This document shows positions 9,466-18,824 of a stretch of DNA of 64,000 nt, in pieces. Each line of letters starts with the position of its first letter. Position 1 is the first letter of the stretch. The stretch spans positions 1,612,001 to 1,676,000 of the forward strand of contig NZ_AP024850.1 in the NCBI RefSeq assembly GCF_024346675.1, read 5' to 3'. The stretch is from Photobacterium sanguinicancri. GTDB lineage: Bacteria > Pseudomonadota > Gammaproteobacteria > Enterobacterales > Vibrionaceae. A program made the position numbers and the translations under genes. The notes under the pieces are model-generated. The model did not search any database, was not told the DNA's origin, and saw nothing but the letters and a program-made list of their open reading frames with translations.

Positions 9466-10200
9466 TTACCTTTCAGGTGGCAACACGCGAGCTGCCTGTA
9501 ATACATGTAAGATGATCCGCTCTTTATTGGCTTCAACACGGTGCGCAGGAGCCATAACAGAAATAGCGCCGATCAACTTACTCCTTTTCATAACGGGGGC
9601 ACTAATGCCAGATACGCCGGGGTCAATCTCCGAGGTACTGACAGCAAAGCCATTGCGTCGTATCTTTTCTAACTCTGCTTGCCATGCATCCATCCGATCT
9701 TCTTCACCAAAATAACGCAAGATTTTTTCACAGCGTTGAGGTGGTAAATACGCCAACATGACTTTTGATGAAGCCCCCCAAAGTAGTGGCTGGCTTTGCC
9801 CTTGTACAAAGCTACAGCGAAGTGCTTGCATGCTTTCTTTTTGGCTTACACACAGTGCTCGATATCCAACAGGCACCATGTATGCGGTCATTTCTCCTGT
9901 CTGTTTTTGTAGCCGACTTAACACCGCATCGACAGCATCTAAGTTGTGTTGACTTGTCTGATAGCTGCGCATCAATAACAGAGCCGCAGAACCGATAATG
10001 AGCGTTCTATCGTAGGGACTTTCCTCTATCAAGTTCCATTCTTTCAGCACTTTTAAATGGCGGTATAAGCTGCTGATAGGGACTTGGAGTTGCTCACTTA
10101 ATGCCTTAGCCGATATTGGCGCCTCGTTTACGGCAACTTGCATCAGAAGCTGCAACGCCTTTTCGTTAACTTGGTTTGCTGTGTTTTTTTTCTCTTTCAT
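9466..10200 (-). CDS. IclR-family transcriptional regulator
   Basis: A 244-residue regulator of the IclR type. The N-terminal winged helix-turn-helix is visible as ALQLLMQVAVNEAPISAKALSEQLQVPISSLYRHLKVL (two helices, residues 14-51), and a C-terminal effector-binding GAF-like domain ends with PVMKRSKLIGAISVMAPAHRV. It would bind DNA and respond to a small carboxylate-type ligand. It is followed at 6 bases by the arginase-fold gene, its likely target partner. The ligand is unknown. An AT-rich non-coding stretch of almost 1 kb lies upstream. Confidence 0.88.
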   Translation of the reverse strand: MKEKKNTANQVNEKALQLLMQVAVNEAPISAKALSEQLQVPISSLYRHLKVLKEWNLIEESPYDRTLIIGSAALLLMRSYQTSQHNLDAVDAVLSRLQKQTGEMTAYMVPVGYRALCVSQKESMQALRCSFVQGQSQPLLWGASSKVMLAYLPPQRCEKILRYFGEEDRMDAWQAELEKIRRNGFAVSTSEIDPGVSGISAPVMKRSKLIGAISVMAPAHRVEANKERIILHVLQAARVLPPER

Positions 10201-11204
10201 GCTTATTTTTATCTCGATTTATCACGCACCTCAACTGTAATTCTTACTCAGTGCGAATTTTAAATAAACTGAGGGGGTATTTTCTCATCAAATGAGAAAA
10301 AGGTGGAGGGTTATATGCGGTTGACCGGTAAGAGCATTGAATGCAATGCCTGATTAGGCGTGTCTGATTGTAGATGGGGTTGATTGGGGATGTGCCGGAT
10401 TGAGTGCGCAGGCTCTAAGGTTATTGTTCTGTTTTATCACTTGCTTGAATAGAGAGGGTGATAGCGTTTGATAGTTATTAGATGAATTAACGGTTAAGAG
10501 CTTATCACTGCAGTGATTAGTACCGAGATCGCGTGTTCTAGTGTCGCGATGAAATAAATGCTACCACTAGTGAACTGTAGCGAATTTAGAATAATATGCT
10601 GATATTTATTATTTATGGTCATGGTATTAGTTGCTGATATTTCTATATATAGACAAGTCTGTTTATATCTATGAATAAATGGATATTTTATTTCGATTGT
10701 TTTTTTTGTAGGAACAAAGGCGTAATTTACTTATGAAGGATGAAAATTGATCTTTGTTTAATCTATTGTTTTCAAAGGGTTTTGTGTTTTTGTGAAATGC
10801 TGAATCGGAGAGGAAATAGTTAATTCAATAATGTTAAGCTAATTATTGCTATTAGCGTTGTGGAAGCATTAATCATTTATTAATGCTAAATATTTTTACT
10901 ACTTTCCTTATATATAATAAATTTATATACATATCGCCTTAGTAAACTATTTTAATCTTAAATTATCACGATGAGGTAATGTTGTTTATATCTCGTGCCT
11001 CACTTGTTAATCAGTTGTTCTAAATATATTTAATTAATGATTTAAATAATCTAAAAGCAAGATCGAACGCAAATTTTCATGATTTTGAAATACCCAAGCG
11101 GCAACTTAAACGTATATTAAATATTAAAGGCAAAAGATTTCATTGGGCATACACTCTGTTTCGTGAAGGAGCGTAACGCACCATGTTTCGTATTAAGGAT
11201 AGAT
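10201..11204. other. About 1 kb of AT-rich intergenic DNA
   Basis: No gene is supported. The stretch becomes very AT-rich toward 10,600-11,100. It presumably holds the promoters of the IclR gene (minus) and of the following small gene (plus). No clear repeat, tRNA or hairpin was noticed. Confidence 0.4.
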
Positions 11205-11606
11205 ATGAAAGCATATAGCGAAATCGTCGATAGCGAAAAGGTGGTATTCGACTACACATCTTTTCTTTCAGCGTCTTGCCAGCAACACCATTTAACGTTC
11301 ATGGATGCACTCAAATCGATGATCCCAGCTTTTGAAGTATCTTGGAAATCATCAGCCCCAAGCGGATTATCAGATTCTGAGAAGTTGCAGTTACAAGCGT
11401 TGAAAGTGTTGTCTACAAGCGTTAGCGATGCAAATAACGTAATACGGCTACTAAGGCTTGCCCGCACAGAAGGAATCATGTGCTTGCAAATAACCATGCC
11501 GTACGCTCTTGATTATGATCAACTCGAAATGATCACAGATAAAACAGACTGTGATATTACGTTTGAAGATGATAACGGAGAAGTGCTGGGTATTTGCATT
11601 CATTAG
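11205..11606 (+). CDS. Small protein of unknown function (133 residues)
   Basis: The start is set at MKAYSEIVDSEKVVFDY because AAGGATAG stands at proper spacing before this ATG; an upstream in-frame ATG would add 14 residues but lacks such a site. No family is recognised. The middle is helical (LQALKVLSTSVSDANNVIRL) and the C-terminus is acidic. It is cytoplasmic by appearance, with no signal or membrane segment. It is a single-gene unit closed by a strong bidirectional terminator shared with the convergent antiporter gene. Confidence 0.6.
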   Translation: MKAYSEIVDSEKVVFDYTSFLSASCQQHHLTFMDALKSMIPAFEVSWKSSAPSGLSDSEKLQLQALKVLSTSVSDANNVIRLLRLARTEGIMCLQITMPYALDYDQLEMITDKTDCDITFEDDNGEVLGICIH

Positions 11607-11641
11607 CTTTGTAACGCATTAAACCGTTGATAGAACGATAC

Positions 11642-11670
11642 AAAAAAGCCAGCAATTCGCTGGCTTTTTT
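11642..11670. terminator. Bidirectional terminator
   Basis: AAAAAAGCCAGC, loop AATTC, GCTGGCTTTTTT. It has A- and T-runs on both sides and lies between the plus-strand small gene and the convergent antiporter gene. Confidence 0.9.
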
Positions 11671-11717
11671 ATGTGGTGTTTTATCAGTCTACACCTCACT
11701 GTGTAACACTGACGACG

Positions 11718-13136
11718 CTATAGCATTCCGTGCCATAGCATGCCTACAGCTAAGGTTGCCGCTACCGTTAACAGACCCGCAGCCGCTTTCTCTTTTCCTA
11801 AAAAGGCGGATACACCTTGCTCTCGCTTCGCCTTGACATAAAAGTACAGTCCCGGAAGGTAAAGCAATGCAGACAGCAATAAGTAATTAAGACCCGATGC
11901 ATAGAGTAGCCATAAACCGTAAAGCGTCGCGCAAATACCGACAATAAGAAGTTTGCCTCGGTTTTTCTGCTCGATAGCTACGCGCAGAGTATAAGCACCC
12001 ACAAGGAAGTAAGGCACTAGGATCATTTCAGAAGCAATCGCTAGTAAAGTGTCATAAGTACCACCTGCAAATACCACAAAGAAAAGTGAAAGCTGCACAC
12101 AAATATTGGTGAGTTTCAGAGATTTCACTGGGCTACCAGCGGCATTTTGTTCTGTATAAGCACGCGGAAACATATTTGATTTAGCGGCTAGGTATGGTGC
12201 TTCAGACGCTAATACCGTCCAACTTAAGAATGCACCACATACTGAAACCAATAAACCAACCCCAATAAGCACACCGCCCCAAGGGCCAAGAACATGCGTT
12301 AACACTTTCGCCATTGAAGGGTTCTGTAATTGCGCAAGGGCTTCTGTACTGATCACACCCATTGAAAGTAATGTCACGAATACATAGATGGAAAGGGCAG
12401 TAAGTAGACCAAGAATAGTCGCACGGCCAATATCTTTACGGTGGCGAGCACGGCTTGAAACCACCACAGCCCCTTCAATCCCGATAAATACCCACACAGT
12501 AATTAGCATGGTGCCTTTTACTTGTGACAGCAAATCATGCTGTTCACCGAAATGTAAACCCGTAAAGTCGAATACAAATGTATCCCATTTAAAGGCAATA
12601 AAGGTGGCAATAATAAAGATAAACAGAGGCACCAGTTTAGCCACTGTCGTGATCAGGTTGATGATGGCCGCTGTTTGAACGCCACGTAATACAAGGTGAT
12701 GTACAGACCAAAGTAAAACGGAGGAACCCGCAATAGCAAGCCAAGTATTCCCTTCGCCGAAGAGCACCAGTTCTGGTGTGTCGAAAAACATACCTAGCGT
12801 ACTAAAAACGATCACTAAATAAGAGACGTTTGCCAGCATGGCACTTAGCCAGTAACCCCATGCAGAACAAAATCCGATGAAATCACCAAATCCAGCTTGG
12901 GCATAACCGAAGACGCCGCTTTCGATGTGTGGCTTCATTTGAGAAAGGTATTGGAAAGAGAGGGCAAGGAAAATCATCCCGATGCCGGTGATCATCCAAC
13001 CTATGATTACTGCGGCAGGGCTGGCAACAGCTGCCATATTCTGTGGAAGGCTAAAGACTCCAGCGCCGATCATTGAGCCGATCACTAGCGCTGTCATAGA
13101 GCCTAACCCGAGTTTGTTATCCAAAATTGCACCCAC
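11718..13136 (-). CDS. APC-family basic amino acid antiporter (arginine:ornithine type)
   Basis: An inner-membrane protein of 472 residues with about 12 membrane helices. The N-terminus LGLGSMTALVIGSMIGAGVF carries the APC-superfamily substrate-binding GSMIGAG motif in helix 1, and helix 6 is seen as TVWVFIGIEGAVVVSSRA. These match the basic amino acid/polyamine antiporter subfamily, including ArcD and related amino acid:amine exchangers. It would exchange an amino acid for its breakdown product. No decarboxylase or deiminase gene is next to it, so the exact substrate is open. Confidence 0.85.
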   Translation of the reverse strand: MGAILDNKLGLGSMTALVIGSMIGAGVFSLPQNMAAVASPAAVIIGWMITGIGMIFLALSFQYLSQMKPHIESGVFGYAQAGFGDFIGFCSAWGYWLSAMLANVSYLVIVFSTLGMFFDTPELVLFGEGNTWLAIAGSSVLLWSVHHLVLRGVQTAAIINLITTVAKLVPLFIFIIATFIAFKWDTFVFDFTGLHFGEQHDLLSQVKGTMLITVWVFIGIEGAVVVSSRARHRKDIGRATILGLLTALSIYVFVTLLSMGVISTEALAQLQNPSMAKVLTHVLGPWGGVLIGVGLLVSVCGAFLSWTVLASEAPYLAAKSNMFPRAYTEQNAAGSPVKSLKLTNICVQLSLFFVVFAGGTYDTLLAIASEMILVPYFLVGAYTLRVAIEQKNRGKLLIVGICATLYGLWLLYASGLNYLLLSALLYLPGLYFYVKAKREQGVSAFLGKEKAAAGLLTVAATLAVGMLWHGML

Positions 13137-13315
13137 TATAAATTCTTCGTGAGGGAGATAATAAAGGATCTTATTTTGCTTATTCGTGTGTTTGCACTAA
13201 TTTTGTGACCTAGGGTGTTCATATCTAAGTAAATAAGACGGTTCATTGCCTTGGATCAATTATCAACTAAGTCATCAGTTAAATTGATGATGCCGTCGAT
13301 ATGACATATTTGTGC

Positions 13316-13804
13316 TTAATGAAACGTAATGCACTGTTTAGCTTGCTCCTTATTAATCACAAAGGCTAAAGATTTACCATTCTGTGCCGCTTGACGAATC
13401 GCTGCTGTTTGAAATGCCTCAATATTACCTGTCGTGATCACCGCGCTACAATTACTACTCTTTAATGCTCTTTCCATCAAGCTTGATAATGATTTTCCTT
13501 TGGTTTTATGAAGCACTAGTACTTTGTTTAAATCAATTCCCGCGCTGGTTAGTAGCTTTTTATCGAGCAAAGCGTCGTGGCCTATGAACATGATCCAGCG
13601 GTTTTCTTGATTGGCTTGCTTAAGTAAGCGTAGGAAGTAAGCAAGCTGAGTTTGGTGTTCGTCTGTGAAGCTAACTTCAATCGGGCAGCTAACAGACTGT
13701 GCAATAGAAACAGATGAACCTTGTAAAGATGAGTACGTTGATTTGTACGCTTGTGAAGCAGAAACAGAGTGTTGTGATTCAAATAGTTCAGCCATTGTCA
13801 TCAT
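13316..13804 (-). CDS. sulA: SOS cell-division inhibitor SulA
   Basis: SulA blocks FtsZ polymerisation during DNA damage. The 162 residues follow the SulA layout. After a variable N-terminus come ENRWIMFIGHDALLDKKLL, the SAGIDLNKVLVLHKTK strand, a SLMERALKSSNCSAVITTG segment and AAIRQAAQNGKSLAFVINK, equivalent to the conserved core of the E. coli protein. A consensus LexA box lies 26 bases upstream of the start. Three ATG codons cluster at the start; the first is used here. The gene is single and faces away from the island. Confidence 0.9.
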   Translation of the reverse strand: MMTMAELFESQHSVSASQAYKSTYSSLQGSSVSIAQSVSCPIEVSFTDEHQTQLAYFLRLLKQANQENRWIMFIGHDALLDKKLLTSAGIDLNKVLVLHKTKGKSLSSLMERALKSSNCSAVITTGNIEAFQTAAIRQAAQNGKSLAFVINKEQAKQCITFH

Positions 13805-13829
13805 CCTTACTAGTGGTTATCTATACATG

Positions 13830-13845
13830 CTGTATGTATATACAG
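13830..13845. promoter_or_regulatory. LexA box of sulA
   Basis: CTGTATGTATATACAG is a full CTGT-N8-ACAG site, the gammaproteobacterial LexA consensus, placed upstream of sulA. Confidence 0.92.
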
Positions 13846-14040
13846 TATTGTGAAATTAGACATTTGGCAACTGATAATTTTGAATATGGAAGAGTATTCA
13901 AAGAGATTAGGTGTGTGTTTAATGATGCTTTTTGTTTTTAAGCTTCTGTTTATAAAGAATTATTTTCTGGTGGCGTTCAGGTTGTAATTAAAAGAAAGCA
14001 AAAAAGAGTGTGGTGTTTTTCTGACATATCTCACACTGTA

Positions 14041-14124
14041 TACAGTAGTTCATACAGTAGTTCATACAGTAGTTCATACAGTAGTTCATACAGTAGTTCA
14101 TACAGTAGTTCATACAGTAGTTCA
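14041..14124. repeat. Seven tandem copies of a 12-bp unit
   Basis: TACAGTAGTTCA is repeated seven times without error, and an eighth unit decays into TACAGTTGTCAG, the first bases of the left flanking repeat. The array sits exactly at the outer edge of the island. Confidence 0.95.
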
Positions 14125-14125
14125 T

Positions 14126-14706
14126 ACAGTTGTCAGTTCCAGCCTCATTTGGGATTCTGTATAGCTAAATGAGATTCTGATTTTCTTCTTATCCTACTGT
14201 TTTTAATAGTTTTATTACTTAATGAGCATTTTGATGCAAATCAGCTTGTCTAATTTAGGTAGTGGAAACCTGAAAAGTGAGAGTCTAGTAGCTTGAATTA
14301 CATCACGCCTGCAAAGAGAACTGTATAGAGTGAATATTGGCCGGTATTACGTGAGGGTTTGTCACTGCTGGTGGTTAGAACCTAATCAAATTAGATCCTG
14401 CGATGCAGAACATGAGTTAAGAGCGTGATTTTCCTTCCTGTTGAGCCTTACATTCCCCCATAGATTTCAATGTAGCTAACATTCGCGCCCCAAAGAACGC
14501 TCAAAAATCGTGCTTATAGCATATATACGCTGATAATAAAGTCAGATGTGTATGATAAATTGGACATTTATCAAATTTTATATCAAATCAGTTGGTATTA
14601 TACAGCCTACATTTTGTTAGCACGGATACGGGGGCCGTCACCTGAGAGCGGTAGCATGTCTATTCGCTTTGCATTACTAAAGTAGTTGTGTGTAGCCTGG
14701 ATGGCT
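14126..14706. repeat. Left copy of the ~580-bp island-flanking direct repeat
   Basis: The copy begins ACAGTTGTCAGTTCCAGCC and is nearly identical to 42363 onward for about 310 bases. It then diverges but stays recognisable (GTTGGTATTATAC, GCGGTAGC blocks) to about 14706. No ORF is seen in either copy. The two copies bracket 28.2 kb of accessory DNA in direct orientation. Confidence 0.9.
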
Positions 14707-14732
14707 TCTGAAATGGGGTATACCATTTCAGA
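14707..14732. repeat. Inverted repeat at the end of the left flanking repeat
   Basis: TCTGAAATGG and CCATTTCAGA form a perfect 10-bp stem around GGTATA. There is no T-run, so it is not a typical terminator. The right flanking repeat is also followed by a palindromic segment, of different sequence. Confidence 0.6.
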
Positions 14733-14946
14733 TTGTGAATAAATTTGTAATTGCACGTGAAGGCACAGTGCTCATGGATATCTAAGTCCAGTTAACTTTG
14801 AACGACAATATGTCGCTTGGCCGAGTGTCCAAGCTAGCTGGTGCAGATTAGTGCAAAGCCACTACCTAGATTATGACTATTTGGATGGGTAGAGAGAAGC
14901 TTATAGTTTTGGGTCTCAAGCTTTACGTTAAAGGATAGCGAAAATA

Positions 14947-16059
14947 ATGACTGATGGTTTTTCAAATAATGCGACGCCTAAATACCTTGGATATGTTTAT
15001 CAAGTACTAATTGCTATTGAAAAATGCTTTGAAGCTCAACCGAATGAAACTATTTGGATAGAGTGCTTTGGAGATGTTTATAATGGGCACACATTTACTG
15101 AAGTAAAGCACCATTTTGGGCATCATAATCTAACTAGTAATTCAAAAGATTTCTGGAATACATTAAAGAACTTGGTGGTAGAGGACTCTTTGCAATTTGA
15201 AAAAGTGGTATTGCATACAACTTCAACAATACCAGAGAACTCAATTTTTCATAATTGGAATGAATTATGCGTTGAAGAGCGATTTGAAAAAATAAATTCT
15301 TATGAGCCTTGTGATACAACGAAGAGCAATTATGATAAAATTTTCAAAGAAGCATCAAGCGAAGAGATAAAAAGTATTCTATCTAAATTTACTATTGAAT
15401 GCTCAAGGTTGCCAATAGATCAGCAATGGGAATGTCTGATTGGTAATAGAAAGCTACGTTGTTTATTAGAGCAATATCGAGAGGATGTACTTCACTGGAT
15501 CTATTCTTACGTAAATAAACGTGCTATAGATAATAGGAAATGTTGGAAAATTAATATTAATGATTTTGATGATGCATTTCAATATCAAGTAAATAGGTAT
15601 GGTGGAAATAAAATCCCTTTTCCAAAGCATGATATTCAACACAAGCCTGATAACTCGGATACATTCAGGTTTTTAGATGAATATAAGGATATTGGCATTC
15701 GGGGACAAGATCGAGGAATGGCTCTCAATGAATATTTTCAAACTAAGAATAGTGAAGAGAAGCTTGTTGATTTTAAACCGGATATTATGCCCGAGGTGAT
15801 TGAACAATATTTGGATGATGTTATAACAAAAGCGGAAGGGTATAAGAGCCAACTGTCTTATGAAATTGAATCGGAAGATATTGGAACAAGCGTTTCTAGT
15901 AAGGCTTCTAGAGAGGCATACTTTAAATTTCACAATAGTGATGTTTTGGGTATTCCTGATGTGTCAGATACCAAAGCGTATTTTATGAGAGGGAAATCTC
16001 ATGAGGCTATTAATAAATCAAAGTATACGTGGAAGTATAAAGTTGAGGATTTCGATTGA
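14947..16059 (+). CDS. ABC-3C system effector: nuclease-like N-terminus plus ABC-3C C-terminal domain
   Basis: This is the first of three overlapping genes that form an ABC-three-component (ABC-3C) conflict system. The 370-residue protein opens SNNATPKYLGYVYQVLIAIEKCF and has a downstream E-x-K (WIECFGDVY ... TFTEVKHH, residues 39-58), the layout of PD-(D/E)xK or DUF4297-like DNA nuclease domains. The C-terminal half, rich in aromatic and charged residues, is the likely ABC-3C contact domain. In this family the ATPase is thought to sense a trigger and release the effector. The nuclease assignment is from motif spacing only. Confidence 0.75.
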   Translation: MTDGFSNNATPKYLGYVYQVLIAIEKCFEAQPNETIWIECFGDVYNGHTFTEVKHHFGHHNLTSNSKDFWNTLKNLVVEDSLQFEKVVLHTTSTIPENSIFHNWNELCVEERFEKINSYEPCDTTKSNYDKIFKEASSEEIKSILSKFTIECSRLPIDQQWECLIGNRKLRCLLEQYREDVLHWIYSYVNKRAIDNRKCWKININDFDDAFQYQVNRYGGNKIPFPKHDIQHKPDNSDTFRFLDEYKDIGIRGQDRGMALNEYFQTKNSEEKLVDFKPDIMPEVIEQYLDDVITKAEGYKSQLSYEIESEDIGTSVSSKASREAYFKFHNSDVLGIPDVSDTKAYFMRGKSHEAINKSKYTWKYKVEDFD

Positions 16060-16541
16060 TGAATCCTGAAGATATTCGTAATATTAAGTATTCACCAATG
16101 TTAGTTTCAGAAATTTTATATCATTTCTGTATGGGTTCGAAAAGAGTTGAAGAACGTGGAGTTAAACTAGAATTAATATATTTGGTGCTTCCCTTTATAA
16201 TGGAAGAGGAGTTTAGAGCTAAACTTAAATCCTCAAATGTTAACAGTACATTTAAGACTGCTTTTCTAGATAAAAAATTAAATTTAAAAGAGAAGTTATT
16301 TTATATAAATGACAGGGTAAAATACTCAAAAAAAGTTACAAATGACGGCTTGATATATTTGAATTCGATTTGTCATATATCAGTTGATGATTATTTTAAT
16401 ATACATTGTGAGATTGAAGATATAAGCTCAAGCAATGATATTAAATCTGAATACCTAAAGGCGGCTTACAATTTAGGTTCTATATTTGCGAAGGAGGGAT
16501 ATGTGAATGTATTTCTTAAAGCTAAGGTGAAAAATATATGA
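16056..16541 (+). CDS. ABC-3C middle component
   Basis: The 161-residue linker protein of the ABC-3C system. It overlaps the effector by 4 bases and the ATPase by 4 bases, so all three are translationally coupled. The sequence SPMLVSEILYHFCMGSKRVEERGVKLELIYLVLPF and the C-terminal YNLGSIFAKEG match the small all-helical middle components that bridge effector and ATPase in such operons. No catalytic residues are expected. The first codon is a Met-Met pair; the first Met overlaps the upstream stop. Confidence 0.78.
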   Translation: MMNPEDIRNIKYSPMLVSEILYHFCMGSKRVEERGVKLELIYLVLPFIMEEEFRAKLKSSNVNSTFKTAFLDKKLNLKEKLFYINDRVKYSKKVTNDGLIYLNSICHISVDDYFNIHCEIEDISSSNDIKSEYLKAAYNLGSIFAKEGYVNVFLKAKVKNI

Positions 16542-18490
16542 AATCTTTTCTTAAAAATATAATTTTGATAGCGAGTAATAAAGAAAAAAGATCATTGAGA
16601 TTCTCTCAAGGCCTAAATGTTATTACTGGTGACTCTAAAACGGGCAAAAGTGCCCTTATTGAAATTGTAGACTACTGCCTATTTTCGAAGCGGTCGACGG
16701 TTCCTGTGGGCAAGGTTACAGATTTTACAGAAATATTCTGTTCTGTTTTTAAATATGACGAGAAAACTATAATACTAGGAAGATCAAAAAGTAAGCCAAC
16801 AAAGTGTTATTTTTCTGTGGAATACGATAGTGATTTTGATGCAATGGCTTCAGTTGATTTTGATTATTTTTCAGCGATAAAACCAAGAACACGGCAGGAG
16901 GTTCAACAAGACTTTGAAGAGCATTTAGGACTTTCTGTTGATGATACTTCTTTACCTGAAGATGATGAACATGGAAGGAATAAAGGAAAGGTTTCTATAA
17001 GAAATGCGACATCATTATTCTTTCAGCACCAGAATTTAGTGGCCAATAAGCATAGTCTTTTCTATAGATTTGATGACTTTTTGAAAGGAAAATCAGTAAT
17101 TGATCAGTTTCCAATTTTTATGGGATGGGTAGACAATAAATACTATCGTTTAAAGAAAAGAGCTGACAAATTAGATAAAAACATAAAAAAAATAGAGAAA
17201 GAAGAAAGAAAGTTAAAGTTAACGGTTCAAGAACAAAAAAATAAACTCCTGACACCTATTCAACAATATTATAATGTGTTGAACTTACGCTTCACTGAAA
17301 GTGATGCTTCGCTAACTAGGTTGAAAGAAATTGCTAATAATTTGCCTGCAGTGCCAGTTAATGCAGAGCAAAATGTGGATTTTAAAACCCAATTGATGGT
17401 ACTTGAGAGAAAGAAGAATACAGAGTTACGCTTACTGTATGAATACAACCAGTTAATAGACCTTATAGAAGCTAATGATCAAGAATCATCCGATTATGCT
17501 CATTCAATGAATCAGTTAATTGAGCTTTCAAAAAATGAAAGGGATGTAGCGGCTTCTGTAAGTTGTCCTGTATGTAGTTCTGTAGTTGAGCGTGTAGGCT
17601 CAAGGGTAGAGGCTGCCCATCACTCAAGGGAATCACTACTGCAAGAGCTTTCTAAAGTAGGGGTTTATAAGAAAGACAGCTCAAAATCTTTAAACTCACA
17701 GTTACTTAAGCGTGACCAGCAAAAGCTCAAGGTTGCAGGAATTGAGAAAGAAATTAGACAGCTCAATAAATTATATAATGTTAAGAATGATCTTGCCGTT
17801 AGAGATGTGTTAAATCAGATTAAAGGACGAGTAGAAACAACTTTAGAATTCGTAGTCGATGTTCAAAAGCAAGAACAAAAATCTACAAATCTAGAGGATA
17901 TGAAGGCCGAGTTAGAATTTAATTTAGCTGCACTGAGAGGGTATGGTTTAGAGCATAAGTTTATAGAGGCCAATGCTTTGATGAATGAAACCATGAATGA
18001 GCTTAAAAATAAGCTAGATTTTGAAGAAGATTTACGTGATGGTGAAATGAAGTTTAAAACTGAAGATTTTTCATTTTATTATTACTGCAACAAACAGGAA
18101 ATCAGGCTCTCTGAAATGGGAAGTGGCGCAAACTGGCTAGCTTGTCATTTAGCTGTGTTTTTATCACTACTTAAATTAATTGCCAAATCAGAAGCTGTAA
18201 TTCCAGCAATGTTGTTTTTAGATCAGCCTAGCCAGGTATACTTTCCAAAAGTTACACATCGATTCTCTTCAAATAATAAGCAAGAGCTTATGGGTGAGGA
18301 GCGTTTGGATGAGAATATTAAACAAGTGATTAATATTTTTCAGGTTATTAAAGAGTTTTTAGATGAATTGGAAAGAGATCCTAAAGTTAGATTTAGACCA
18401 CAAGTGATTGTACTCGAGCATGCTGATGAACCACAATTTGATGATTTTATACGTTACCGTTGGGCAACCGAAGGCGATAAGTTAATTTAA
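16538..18490 (+). CDS. ABC-3C ATPase (DUF3732, SMC-like)
   Basis: The 650-residue ABC/SMC-type ATPase of the system. Walker A is ITGDSKTGKSALIEIVDYCL (residues 30-49). Long coiled coils run from about 195 to 240 and 430 to 490, with a zinc-hook-like SCPVCSS between them near 345. The ABC signature lies in LSEMGSGANWLACHLAVFLS and Walker B in VIPAMLFLDQPSQVYFP near 560. This order is diagnostic of the DUF3732 ATPases of three-component systems. It probably detects foreign DNA and activates the nuclease-like partner. A strong terminator follows. Confidence 0.88.
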   Translation: MKSFLKNIILIASNKEKRSLRFSQGLNVITGDSKTGKSALIEIVDYCLFSKRSTVPVGKVTDFTEIFCSVFKYDEKTIILGRSKSKPTKCYFSVEYDSDFDAMASVDFDYFSAIKPRTRQEVQQDFEEHLGLSVDDTSLPEDDEHGRNKGKVSIRNATSLFFQHQNLVANKHSLFYRFDDFLKGKSVIDQFPIFMGWVDNKYYRLKKRADKLDKNIKKIEKEERKLKLTVQEQKNKLLTPIQQYYNVLNLRFTESDASLTRLKEIANNLPAVPVNAEQNVDFKTQLMVLERKKNTELRLLYEYNQLIDLIEANDQESSDYAHSMNQLIELSKNERDVAASVSCPVCSSVVERVGSRVEAAHHSRESLLQELSKVGVYKKDSSKSLNSQLLKRDQQKLKVAGIEKEIRQLNKLYNVKNDLAVRDVLNQIKGRVETTLEFVVDVQKQEQKSTNLEDMKAELEFNLAALRGYGLEHKFIEANALMNETMNELKNKLDFEEDLRDGEMKFKTEDFSFYYYCNKQEIRLSEMGSGANWLACHLAVFLSLLKLIAKSEAVIPAMLFLDQPSQVYFPKVTHRFSSNNKQELMGEERLDENIKQVINIFQVIKEFLDELERDPKVRFRPQVIVLEHADEPQFDDFIRYRWATEGDKLI

Positions 18491-18501
18491 CTATATTCTG
18501 T

Positions 18502-18530
18502 ACCCCAGAGCGAATTCTGGGGTGCTTTTT
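18502..18530 (+). terminator. Terminator of the ABC-3C operon
   Basis: ACCCCAGA, loop GCGAAT, TCTGGGGT, then GCTTTTT, starting 12 bases after the ATPase stop. Confidence 0.88.
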
Positions 18531-18824
18531 ATCCTGTTCTCGTATAATTTCAAACTTGGCTTCTGAAACTCATTAAGTGCTTCAATTAAATTTGGGTGCA
18601 TATCTGCATCAATATCTGAGTGTGTATTGAGTTAATCAATATAGCTCTAAGCTAAACACCTGAGAGCTAGCACCAATAACCTCACGAAGGAAGAGCTGAT
18701 TTACCAAAAGCATTCGTTGAAACTCAATGGATAGTTCTACCTGATTTTTGATTTTGGTAATAAAGTCCTTTGTGTATGATCCTACATCAAAGAGCCAGCC
18801 CTTGTGACTGACTCTTCATGATGG
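18531..18824. other. Intergenic between convergent ABC-3C and DRT units
   Basis: No gene is seen. At about 18790-18818 an imperfect hairpin (AAGAGTCAG / CTGGCTCTT on the minus strand) lies just past the minus-strand small gene and may end the DRT transcript. Confidence 0.4.

Larger units (their letters stand above)
13846..14946. other. Intergenic left boundary of the island
   Basis: No gene is supported. It contains seven 12-bp tandem repeats (14041-14124), the left copy of the ~580-bp island-flanking repeat (14126-14706) and a perfect 10-bp inverted repeat (14707-14732). The remaining ~200 bases lead into the ABC-3C operon and must contain its promoter. Confidence 0.6.

Noticed and set aside
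14041..14140. CRISPR-like array of 12-bp repeats
   Set aside because: The units are directly tandem with no spacers, and no cas gene occurs in the window. It is a simple tandem repeat.
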